A stretch of 11,672 bases of DNA from Myxococcota bacterium (GTDB taxonomy: Bacteria > Myxococcota_A > UBA9160 > PR03). Below the pieces are notes generated by a model. It saw only the letters and a program-made list of their open reading frames with translations, had not been told where the DNA came from and made no database searches. Both the position numbers and the translations under genes were made by a program. This document shows positions 1 to 4,912 of the stretch, one piece after another. How positions within the stretch are numbered: the stretch's first letter is position 1; every line of letters starts with the position of its first letter. The stretch is taken from assembly GCA_030066475.1 (NCBI GenBank), contig JASJBO010000247.1:1-11672 (forward strand), given 5' to 3'.

Positions 1-501
1 CACCTCGGGCAGGTCGTCGCGCCGCAGCCCCGGGACGATCCGCCCGCCGATGCGGCCGATCTCGCGCCCGGACTCGGCGTACACCAGCCCGTCGATCAGG
101 CGGAAGCGCCCCCCCTCGCAGTCCACGAGCGGACAGGCGCGGGTCAGGTGGTGGGCGACGAACAGCAGGTCCCTGTCGCCCGGGTCGAAGAGCGTGTGAT
201 CCGCGAGGAACGACATCTCCGAGCCGCCGTCCCAGCCCCCGGAGAAGCGCAGGGTCAGGGTCGGGCCCGGGTCCTGGCCCTTCAGCACCTCGTCGACGCG
301 AAACTCGACGAAGGTGTGGGGAAACCGCATGGGCGGCTCCGAATTGCGGTAGTCGACGCCGAGCACCGTGCCGCGGAACACGAGCTCGGAGCGCCGGGCC
401 AGATCGACGACGTCGACGTCGCCCGGCTGTCGTTCGGGGATGCAGGCGATGCTGAGGCCGCACAGCAGCCAGGCCAGCACCCAGGTCGGTCGGGTCTTCA
501 T
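1..501 (-). CDS. Putative exported lipoprotein, unknown function (partial, C-terminus beyond window)
   Basis: An open frame of 167 codons runs from an ATG at 501 to the window edge with no stop, so the gene is cut at position 1. A Shine-Dalgarno GGAGG lies 8 bases before the ATG. The N-terminus is MKTRPTW, then a hydrophobic stretch (about residues 8-19) ending in LSIAC, which looks like a signal peptide with a somewhat atypical lipobox and Cys20 as the lipidation residue. The mature part carries a pattern common in small secreted proteins of unknown function: a segment like LVFRGTVLGVDY, then VEFRVDEVLKG, and later DRDLLFVAHHL and ACPLVDCEGGRF with two cysteines about four residues apart. 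I do not assign a function. It is on the same strand as the upstream hypothetical gene but 220 bases away, so it may have its own promoter. The reading frame and start are fairly secure; the lipoprotein call is less so. Confidence 0.7.
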   Translation of the reverse strand, partial: MKTRPTWVLAWLLCGLSIACIPERQPGDVDVVDLARRSELVFRGTVLGVDYRNSEPPMRFPHTFVEFRVDEVLKGQDPGPTLTLRFSGGWDGGSEMSFLADHTLFDPGDRDLLFVAHHLTRACPLVDCEGGRFRLIDGLVYAESGREIGRIGGRIVPGLRRDDLPEV

Positions 502-519
502 GACGGGATCCTCCGTTGG

Positions 520-537
520 GCGACCGGAAGTGGTCGC
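520..537. repeat. Short inverted repeat upstream of the lipoprotein gene
   Basis: GCGACC (520-525) and GGTCGC (532-537) are perfect inverted repeats around a 6-base centre. They lie 19-36 bases upstream of the ATG at 501, just before its ribosome binding site. It could be a 5'-leader hairpin or an operator dyad. In DNA this GC-rich a 6-bp dyad can occur by chance. Confidence 0.3.
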
Positions 538-627
538 GCTTCATGGCGGAGGCCCCCTGTTCAAGCGGCGTGCCAGCGCCGAACGAGCGCGAGGAGCCTC
601 GAGAGCGCTCCGCGCGCCGCGTCGGGC

Positions 628-653
628 GCAACGCTTCGTTGCTCGGGGCAACG
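628..653. repeat. Alternating inverted repeats GCAACG / CGTTGC / GCAACG
   Basis: Three 6-base arms alternate: GCAACG (628-633), CGTTGC (637-642) and GCAACG (648-653). The central arm can pair with either outer arm, giving two mutually exclusive hairpins with 3- and 5-base loops. The site lies in the 220-bp spacer about 70 bases past the stop of the upstream hypothetical gene and about 130 bases before the lipoprotein start. There is no T-run beside it, so a standard intrinsic terminator is not evident. Confidence 0.45.
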
Positions 654-721
654 GCACGGTGCCCGGCGGGAAACGGGACGTGGTGATGCTGTGGGATTCT
701 CGACAGAGCCTGGCGGCCTCT

Positions 722-1519
722 TCATCCGCCGGATCCCGTCGTCGCCGCGGCGCGCTCGAAGGCGTCGCGCACGTCGAACTCCAGGTCGAGGCCCTCGAGC
801 ACGTCGTACAGGCAGGCCAGGTAGAGGCCCAGTGCCAGGAAGTTGCGGTGGAGCGAGGTCCCCGCGTCGCGGCAGCGCACGAAGGCCTCGTGGAACGAGG
901 AGTGGAACACGCGGCTCGAGAAGCGGACGCTGCGCTGGTCGCCGCCGCCGAAGTGCCCCTGGAGCACGTCGCCCGCCGACTCGAGCGAGAGCGCCGCGAG
1001 GCCGCGCGCGAAGCGCGCGTCGTCCTCGCGGTAGAAGCCCGTGTAGAGGTCGCGGACGCCCGCCAGGAAGTCGGGCTCCCAGCGCAGGTAGAAGGGCCGC
1101 GGCGACCAGACGAAGCCCGCGCCGTCCGGCGCCGCGGCGAAGCGGCTGCCGCGCAGGTCGAGGATCGCGCTCTCGCCGGCCAGGATCTGCGCGAAGTAGA
1201 CCTCGAGCGCCCGCTGGCCGAGCGCGCGCCGCGCGTCGGCGTCGAGGTCGGCGATCTTTCCGGTCTCCGCCGGCGCGCGGACCAGGGTGACCTCGATGCC
1301 GGACTCGTGCAGGCAGCGCTGCACGTTCGCGCGCGTGCGGCGGAAGCGCTCGCCGTCCGCGGCATTGGCGACCATCTCGCGGCCCTGCGACAGCAGGTGC
1401 GAGACCGGCATCACCTCGAGGAAGGACGGGGAGACGTAGTCGACGAACTCGCTCCACTCGGTGCCCTGGATCGAGCGCAGCAGCATCCCGTGTCCGCCCC
1501 GGAAGAGCTTGCCGAACAT
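722..1519 (-). CDS. Conserved-looking hypothetical protein, 265 aa
   Basis: I do not recognise this protein. It is 265 residues, begins MFGKLFRGGHG at an ATG at 1519, and has a purine-rich ribosome binding site (AAGGGGG) about 6 bases upstream. The upstream DUF2256/DUF3253 gene stops only 3 bases before this start, so the two are almost certainly co-transcribed. No signal peptide or clear transmembrane helix is visible, and the protein looks soluble and mainly helical. Segments that look structured rather than low-complexity are FYLRWEPDFLAGVRDLYTGF (about 142-161) and the C-terminal SSRVFHSSFHEAF followed by an apolar helix LALGLYLACLYDVLEGLDLEF. Composition is balanced (Phe, Tyr, His, Trp present), unlike the Arg/Ala-rich translations of the other frames here, which supports real coding. 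The only functional hint is its place downstream of nei and the DUF2256 gene. Confidence 0.75.
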   Translation of the reverse strand: MFGKLFRGGHGMLLRSIQGTEWSEFVDYVSPSFLEVMPVSHLLSQGREMVANAADGERFRRTRANVQRCLHESGIEVTLVRAPAETGKIADLDADARRALGQRALEVYFAQILAGESAILDLRGSRFAAAPDGAGFVWSPRPFYLRWEPDFLAGVRDLYTGFYREDDARFARGLAALSLESAGDVLQGHFGGGDQRSVRFSSRVFHSSFHEAFVRCRDAGTSLHRNFLALGLYLACLYDVLEGLDLEFDVRDAFERAAATTGSGG

Positions 1520-1522
1520 CGT

Positions 1523-1930
1523 CTACCCCCTTGCGCCGGCGCGCGCCCGCCGGATCCGGATGGGACCGCGTGCCCGCGACGGATCCAGCACGCGGCCGCG
1601 CTGCGTCACCTCGACCTCGCCGCGCGCGACCAGGCGGCGGGCCGCCTCCCGCGCCGGCTCCATCAGCGCGCGCCAGTCGCTCCCGCCGACCGCCCGGGCC
1701 GCCTCCGAGGGGCACAGGCTGGCATCGCGCGCGCGGACGGCGAGCAGGCTGCGGATCGCCTCCTCGAGCCGGGCGTCGGTGCCGCGGCGCGCGCGCCGGC
1801 TGCGCCGGCAGCGCTCGCCACAGTAGCGCACGGCCTGCCAGCTGCGCGCCCAGCGCCGCCGCCAGACGATGCGTCGCCCACAGGCGGCGCAGGTCTTCTC
1901 GGGCAGGGCGGTGCGCGGGGACGGGGGCAT
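1523..1930 (-). CDS. DUF2256-DUF3253 two-domain zinc-ribbon-like protein
   Basis: A 135-residue protein joins two small uncharacterised families. Residues about 10-46 match DUF2256: PEKTCAACGRR, then WRRRWARSW and VRYCGERCRR, giving a likely zinc site from Cys14, Cys17, Cys37 and Cys41 (CxxC-x19-CxxxC). Residues about 52-128 match DUF3253: an N-terminal helix, CPSEAARAVGGSDWRALM, then VEVTQRGRVLDPSRARGPIR, a winged-helix-like basic domain. Both family calls rest on recognised motifs. Biochemical function is unknown; the zinc-ribbon plus basic winged-helix-like fold suggests nucleic-acid binding (inference). The ATG at 1930 has a ribosome binding site (AGGAGA) that overlaps the stop codon of nei, 10 bases away, so translation is probably coupled to nei. 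As I recall, DUF2256 genes are often found near cryptochrome/photolyase genes, which fits the photolyase-like gene across the divergent promoter. Confidence 0.85.
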   Translation of the reverse strand: MPPSPRTALPEKTCAACGRRIVWRRRWARSWQAVRYCGERCRRSRRARRGTDARLEEAIRSLLAVRARDASLCPSEAARAVGGSDWRALMEPAREAARRLVARGEVEVTQRGRVLDPSRARGPIRIRRARAGARG

Positions 1931-1940
1931 GCCGCTCTCC

Positions 1941-2768
1941 TCAGCTTCGCGCCGGCTGACAGCGCGGACAAAGATAGAGCCGCCGCCCGGCGAGCTCGAG
2001 CTTGCGCACGCGCGCGCCGCAGGTCTGGCAGGGGCGACCGTGGCGGGCGAAGACGTGGAAGCGGTGCTCGCGCCGCGGCACGCCCCGGGCCTTCAGCCGG
2101 CGCACGCGCTCGGGGTCGTTGGTGATCCCGCGCGTGCGATACGCGCGTCGCGCCACGCTGCGGATCGCGCGTGCGAGCCGCTTGCGCTCGGCGTCGCTCA
2201 GGTCCTGCGGGCGCAGGCTCGGATGCAGGGCGGCCACGAACAGGATCTCCGAGCGCAGGTAGTTGCCGAGACCTGCCAGGAATCCCTGGTCGAGCAGCAG
2301 GGCCGCGAGCTGGCGCCGCCGGAAGCGCGGATCGGCCAGGCGGGCATCGATCACGCGCGGCGCCGTGTCGGGATCGAGCACGTCGGGACCAAGTCGGGAG
2401 AGGAACGGGTGGGCGTCCAGCTCGACCTCGTCGAGCACGTCGATCTCGGAGGCGCTGTAGAGCAGCGCCGAGCGCCGCGGCGTGTGGATCGCGAGCCGGA
2501 GCTGGCGCCGGGTCGGGGGCAGCCGCCCGCCCGACCGCACGTACCAGCGACCGTAGAGCTGGTTGTGGCTGTAGATCGCCAGCCCGTTCGCGAAGCGCGT
2601 CAGCAGGGCCTTGCCGCGCGGCGCCACCGAGAGCACGCGCTCGCCGGTGAGCAGGCTCTCGAAGTGCTTGAGGTGCTCGTGGTGGAAGAAGACCGAGGAG
2701 GCCACCTCGCCCGCGATGGCGTTGGCGACCTGATCGGCGGCGAGGCGGATCTCCGGACCCTCCGGCAT
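1941..2768 (-). CDS. nei: Endonuclease VIII (Nei), DNA glycosylase/AP lyase
   Basis: A 275-residue Fpg/Nei-family enzyme, slightly longer than E. coli Nei (263). It removes oxidised pyrimidines such as thymine glycol and then cleaves the abasic site by beta/delta-elimination. The N-terminus MPEGPEIR supplies Pro2 (Schiff-base nucleophile) and Glu3. Lys53 sits in APRGKALLTRF, and the SHNQLYGRW stretch (about 67-75) holds the Gln-Leu-Tyr void-filling loop typical of Nei rather than Fpg. LLLDQGFLAGLGNYLRSEIL is the helix-two-turn-helix region. The C-terminal zinc finger is CQTC...CPRC, with the loop Arg in AGRRLYLCPRC. Similarity to E. coli Nei is clear along its whole length. No Shine-Dalgarno precedes the ATG; a TAGAAT -10-like box ends 6 bases upstream, so the message may be leaderless. 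It heads the nei-DUF2256/3253-hypothetical gene set and is divergent from the photolyase-like gene. Confidence 0.95.
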   Translation of the reverse strand: MPEGPEIRLAADQVANAIAGEVASSVFFHHEHLKHFESLLTGERVLSVAPRGKALLTRFANGLAIYSHNQLYGRWYVRSGGRLPPTRRQLRLAIHTPRRSALLYSASEIDVLDEVELDAHPFLSRLGPDVLDPDTAPRVIDARLADPRFRRRQLAALLLDQGFLAGLGNYLRSEILFVAALHPSLRPQDLSDAERKRLARAIRSVARRAYRTRGITNDPERVRRLKARGVPRREHRFHVFARHGRPCQTCGARVRKLELAGRRLYLCPRCQPARS

Positions 2769-2774
2769 GTGCGG

Positions 2775-2780
2775 ATTCTA
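2775..2780 (-). promoter_or_regulatory. Candidate -10 box of nei, positioned for a leaderless transcript
   Basis: Read on the minus strand this hexamer is TAGAAT, one base from TATAAT. Exactly 6 bases (CCGCAC) separate it from the nei ATG, placing it at -12 to -7 if transcription starts at the A of the start codon. No Shine-Dalgarno exists in between, which supports a leaderless mRNA. Confidence 0.4.
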
Positions 2781-2825
2781 GACTATGATCAGTAATTTTC
2801 TAGACACATCATGAACAAAGGTTCC

Positions 2826-2831
2826 AGGAGG
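2826..2831 (+). promoter_or_regulatory. Shine-Dalgarno of the photolyase-like gene (decides its start)
   Basis: AGGAGG lies 6 bases before the ATG at 2838. The earlier in-frame ATG at 2811 has no ribosome binding site and would place this motif inside the coding region, so 2838 is preferred. Confidence 0.85.
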
Positions 2832-2837
2832 ACCTCG

Positions 2838-4091
2838 ATGGAGCTGCCGATCCCCGACATCGGGCCCGAGGCCGCGGCCGCATGGGTGAACCGCCACCTG
2901 GGCGGCCTCTTCTTGCCCCCCGGGGAACCCTCGCCGGCATTCCGCGGCGGGCAGCAGGAGGCCGACACCGCGCTCGCCGGCTACGCGGTGCGGGGCTACG
3001 CCGCCCGCCGCAACGAGGTGTGGCCGCCCGCCCGACGGGGCGCCTCGCGGCTCTCGCCCTACATCCGACACGGGCTGCTGTCGCTGCCCCGCGTCTGGTC
3101 GCACGTCGGCTCCGGCCCCGCTGCCGATCGCGGCAAGTACCGCGACGAGCTGCTCTGGCAGGAGTACGCCCGCCACCTCTACGCGCGGCTCGGAGCGCGG
3201 CTGGGTCGCGGGCTGCGCGCCCGCGGGCCGGAGCGCCGCGTCGGCCCGGACGACGCCTGGCCGCGCGCCATGCGCTGCATGGAGCTCGTGGTGGGCGAAC
3301 TCGAGCGCGACGGCTGGCTCGTGAACCAGACGCGCATGTGGCTCGCCTCGCAGTGGAGCGTGCGCCACGGTGCGGCCTGGCGTGAAGGCGAGGACCTCTT
3401 CTTCCGCCACCTGCTCGACGGCTCGCGCGCCGCCAACCGGCTCGGCTGGCAGTGGACCGTGGGCACCGCGACGAGCCGCCCCTACGCGTTCAAGCGCTGG
3501 CAGGTGGAGAAGCGCGCGCCCGGCCTGTGCGACGAGTGCGCGCTGCGCACGCGCTGTCCGATCGAGCGAGCGCCCAGGACGCGCGAGCTGGCTCCCGTGG
3601 CGCCCCCCGAATCCCTGCGGCGCGATCCCGACCCCGAGCACACGGCCGGGCCCGCCACGCCGCTACGGCGCGCAGAGCCCCGGGCCGTCTGGCTCACCGC
3701 CGAGTCGCTCGGCGACGCCGATCCCGCGCTGGCCGCGCACCCGTCGCTGCCCGCCGTGTTCGTGTTCGACGCTCCGCTGCTCACGCGCCTGCAGCTCTCG
3801 GGCAAGCGGCTCGTCTTCCTCGCCGAGACCCTGGCCGAGCTCGCGACCCGACGCCCGGTCGAGATCCATCGCGGGGACCCGGCGCGGATCCTCCCGGGAC
3901 GTTCCCTGGCCGGCACCTTCGCGCCGGTGCCGGGCTGGCGTCGCCTCGCGGCGCGCTTCGAGCTCGCCGAGACTCACCCCTGGCCCTGGCTGTCCCGGCC
4001 CCACGCGGGCCCGGTCCAGTCGTTCAGCGCCTGGGTGCGGCGGGTGCGGCGGCCGGAGGGGGAAGCGGCTGGTCGGGCCGGCGAGATTTGA
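2838..4091 (+). CDS. Photolyase/cryptochrome-like FAD protein with apparently permuted domain order
   Basis: A 417-residue protein. Residues about 34-245 match the photolyase FAD-binding helical domain: AFRGGQQEADTALAGY, GASRLSPYIRHGLLSLPRVW (68-87), YRDELLWQEYARHLY, then NQTRMWLASQW and FFRHLLDGSRAANRLGWQWT (188-207). Three cysteines follow in CDECALRTRC (Cys231, 234, 240). After a linker, residues about 282-402 resemble the N-terminal Rossmann/antenna domain of normal photolyases: AVWLTAESLGDADPALA, PAVFVFDAPLL, KRLVFLAETLAEL and VEIHRGDPARILPG, but shorter (about 120 residues against about 200). The order is therefore reversed from classical photolyases. The usual PYFRIFNP segment near the flavin N5 is replaced by PYAFKRW, so chemistry cannot be assumed; DNA repair or light sensing are both possible. 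The start is set by AGGAGG before 2838. The last 22 bases, including the stop, lie antisense within tRNA-Pro. Family assignment is strong, exact function uncertain. Confidence 0.85.
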   Translation: MELPIPDIGPEAAAAWVNRHLGGLFLPPGEPSPAFRGGQQEADTALAGYAVRGYAARRNEVWPPARRGASRLSPYIRHGLLSLPRVWSHVGSGPAADRGKYRDELLWQEYARHLYARLGARLGRGLRARGPERRVGPDDAWPRAMRCMELVVGELERDGWLVNQTRMWLASQWSVRHGAAWREGEDLFFRHLLDGSRAANRLGWQWTVGTATSRPYAFKRWQVEKRAPGLCDECALRTRCPIERAPRTRELAPVAPPESLRRDPDPEHTAGPATPLRRAEPRAVWLTAESLGDADPALAAHPSLPAVFVFDAPLLTRLQLSGKRLVFLAETLAELATRRPVEIHRGDPARILPGRSLAGTFAPVPGWRRLAARFELAETHPWPWLSRPHAGPVQSFSAWVRRVRRPEGEAAGRAGEI

Positions 4092-4146
4092 ACTCGCGAC
4101 CTCCTGAACCCCATTCAGGCGCGCTACCAAACTGCGCTACGGCCCG
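4070..4146 (-). tRNA. tRNA-Pro (anticodon GGG)
   Basis: A complete 77-base cloverleaf can be folded on the minus strand. The acceptor is CGGGCCG/CGGCCCG with discriminator A and an encoded CCA (4072-4070). The D arm is GCGC/GCGC, the anticodon stem CCTGA/TCAGG with loop ATGGGGT, and the T arm GCGAG-TTCAAAT-CTCGC. Loop positions 34-36 are GGG, decoding CCC and CCU, with G37 as expected for proline tRNAs. It lies 57 bases downstream of the merR gene on the same strand, so it may be read from the translation operon. The 3' half overlaps the end of the convergent photolyase-like gene. Confidence 0.95.
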
Positions 4147-4161
4147 ACGAAGCAAGTGGAT

Positions 4162-4204
4162 AGCCCGCGGGGCCGCGTCTGTCGACGGCGCCGCCCGCGG
4201 GGCT
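4162..4204. repeat. GC-rich imperfect dyad between merR and tRNA-Pro
   Basis: AGCCCGCGGGGC (4162-4173) and GCCCGCGGGGCT (4193-4204) can pair at both ends of the arms (5 bp and 4 bp) around three central mismatches, and they also form a direct repeat of GCCCGCGGGGC. It begins at the merR stop codon. It could act as a transcription attenuator or processing structure, but there is no U-tract, so I do not call it a terminator. Confidence 0.3.
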
Positions 4205-4581
4205 CAGAGCAGCTTGCGGATCGCCTGGAGCTCCTCGCGGATCTTGCGGTAGCGGGTGTCGTGGTCGATGGCGAGGCCCAGGTCGAGCGAGGGCTGGTCG
4301 AGGGCGCGGCCGATGCCCATCTCCTTGAGCTTGCGGCGGGCGCCGGCGATGGTGAAGCGCTCCTCGTGGAGCAGGCGCTTCAAGAGCTTGATGACCTCGA
4401 TGTCGCGCTGGCGGTACATGCGCTGCTTCGAGCGCGACTTCGCCGGCGACATCCAGCGAAACTCGGACTCCCAGTAGCGCAGCACGTGCGGCTTGATGCC
4501 GGTGATGCGGCTGACCTCGCCGATGCGGTAGTAGCGCTTGGCGCCACCGCCCTCGGTGGGGGTCGTCGTGCCCTGCGCCAC
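4204..4581 (-). CDS. MerR-family DNA-binding regulator
   Basis: A small 125-residue protein with one MerR-type winged helix-turn-helix. YYRIGEVSRITGIKPHVLRY (about 17-36) is the HTH, followed by WESEF, then RMYRQRDIEVIKLLKRLLHE and FTIAGARRKLKEMG, the second half of the MerR DNA-binding domain. A short helical tail (RYRKIREELQAIRKLL) probably dimerises as a coiled coil. There is no C-terminal ligand or metal domain, so an effector is not expected. The start is GTG at 4581 with AGGA about 5 bases upstream; 16 bases separate it from ihfA. This stand-alone MerR after ihfA is a recurrent arrangement in the pheST-ihfA region of many proteobacteria, though its target genes are not known to me. Family certain, role unassigned. 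Confidence 0.9.
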   Translation of the reverse strand: MAQGTTTPTEGGGAKRYYRIGEVSRITGIKPHVLRYWESEFRWMSPAKSRSKQRMYRQRDIEVIKLLKRLLHEERFTIAGARRKLKEMGIGRALDQPSLDLGLAIDHDTRYRKIREELQAIRKLL

Positions 4582-4597
4582 GAAGGTCCTCGCCCGC

Positions 4598-4912
4598 TCA
4601 GGCCGCCGGCTCGGTCGACTCGGTCTCCGGCGGCAGATCCTCGTTCAGGATGTTCTTTAGCACGAGGCTGGGCTTGAAGGTGAGCACTCTTCGCGCCTCG
4701 AGCAGGATTTCCTCGCCGGTCTGGGGGTTGCGTCCCTTGCGGGCGTTCTTCTCGCGCACCACGAAGTTTCCGAAGCCGGAGATCTTGACCTTCTCTCCCG
4801 ACTCGAGCGTCTCCTTGATGATCTGGAAGACCTTCTCCACCAGCTCGGCGGATTCCTTCTTCGAGAAGCCCACGCGCTCGTAGATCTGCTCGACGATCTC
4901 GGCCTTGGTCAT
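4598..4912 (-). CDS. ihfA: Integration host factor alpha subunit
   Basis: A 104-residue HU/IHF-family nucleoid protein that bends DNA, usually as a heterodimer with IhfB. It begins MTKAEIVEQIYERVGFSKKE, followed by the conserved KVKISGFGNFVVREKNARKG (about 41-60) and RNPQTGEEILLEARRVLTFK (61-80). The GRNPQTGE beta-arm carries the proline that intercalates at DNA kinks. A short acidic tail (ETESTEPAA) ends it. IHF-alpha is preferred over HU or IHF-beta because of its typical place directly after pheT and the REKNARKGRNP sequence. Its ATG overlaps the pheT stop by four bases (ATGA), so it is translationally coupled to phenylalanyl-tRNA synthetase synthesis. Confidence 0.95.
   Translation of the reverse strand: MTKAEIVEQIYERVGFSKKESAELVEKVFQIIKETLESGEKVKISGFGNFVVREKNARKGRNPQTGEEILLEARRVLTFKPSLVLKNILNEDLPPETESTEPAA

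Larger units (their letters stand above)
2769..2837. promoter_or_regulatory. Divergent AT-rich promoter region between nei and the photolyase-like gene
   Basis: This 69-bp spacer is strikingly AT-rich against its surroundings, especially 2775-2812. It holds two identical TTCTAGAC boxes (2776-2783 and 2798-2805), 22 bp apart, about two helical turns, each containing the palindrome TCTAGA, with TGATCA (2786-2791) between them. On the minus strand TAGAAT (2780-2775) is a good -10 for nei. On the plus strand TATGAT (2784-2789) is a possible -10 for the photolyase-like gene. No convincing TTGACA-type -35 is seen for either. The repeats could be a shared operator; the regulator is not identifiable. 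Confidence 0.55.

Noticed and set aside
561..1715. Long overlapping minus- and plus-strand frames over the hypothetical gene (for example 541-1365, 561-1715, 368-2125)
   Set aside because: Their translations are Arg/Ala/Pro/Gly-rich shadows. The 722-1519 frame has balanced composition and a ribosome binding site.
2811..2837. Nine-residue N-terminal extension of the photolyase-like protein from the ATG at 2811
   Set aside because: No ribosome binding site precedes it, while a perfect AGGAGG lies 6 bases before the ATG at 2838.
4070..4146. Genomic island attachment site at tRNA-Pro
   Set aside because: No second copy of the tRNA 3' end and no integrase gene are seen in the window.
4162..4204. 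Intrinsic terminator for the translation operon
   Set aside because: The stem is interrupted by three mismatches and there is no U-tract, so it is listed only as a dyad.
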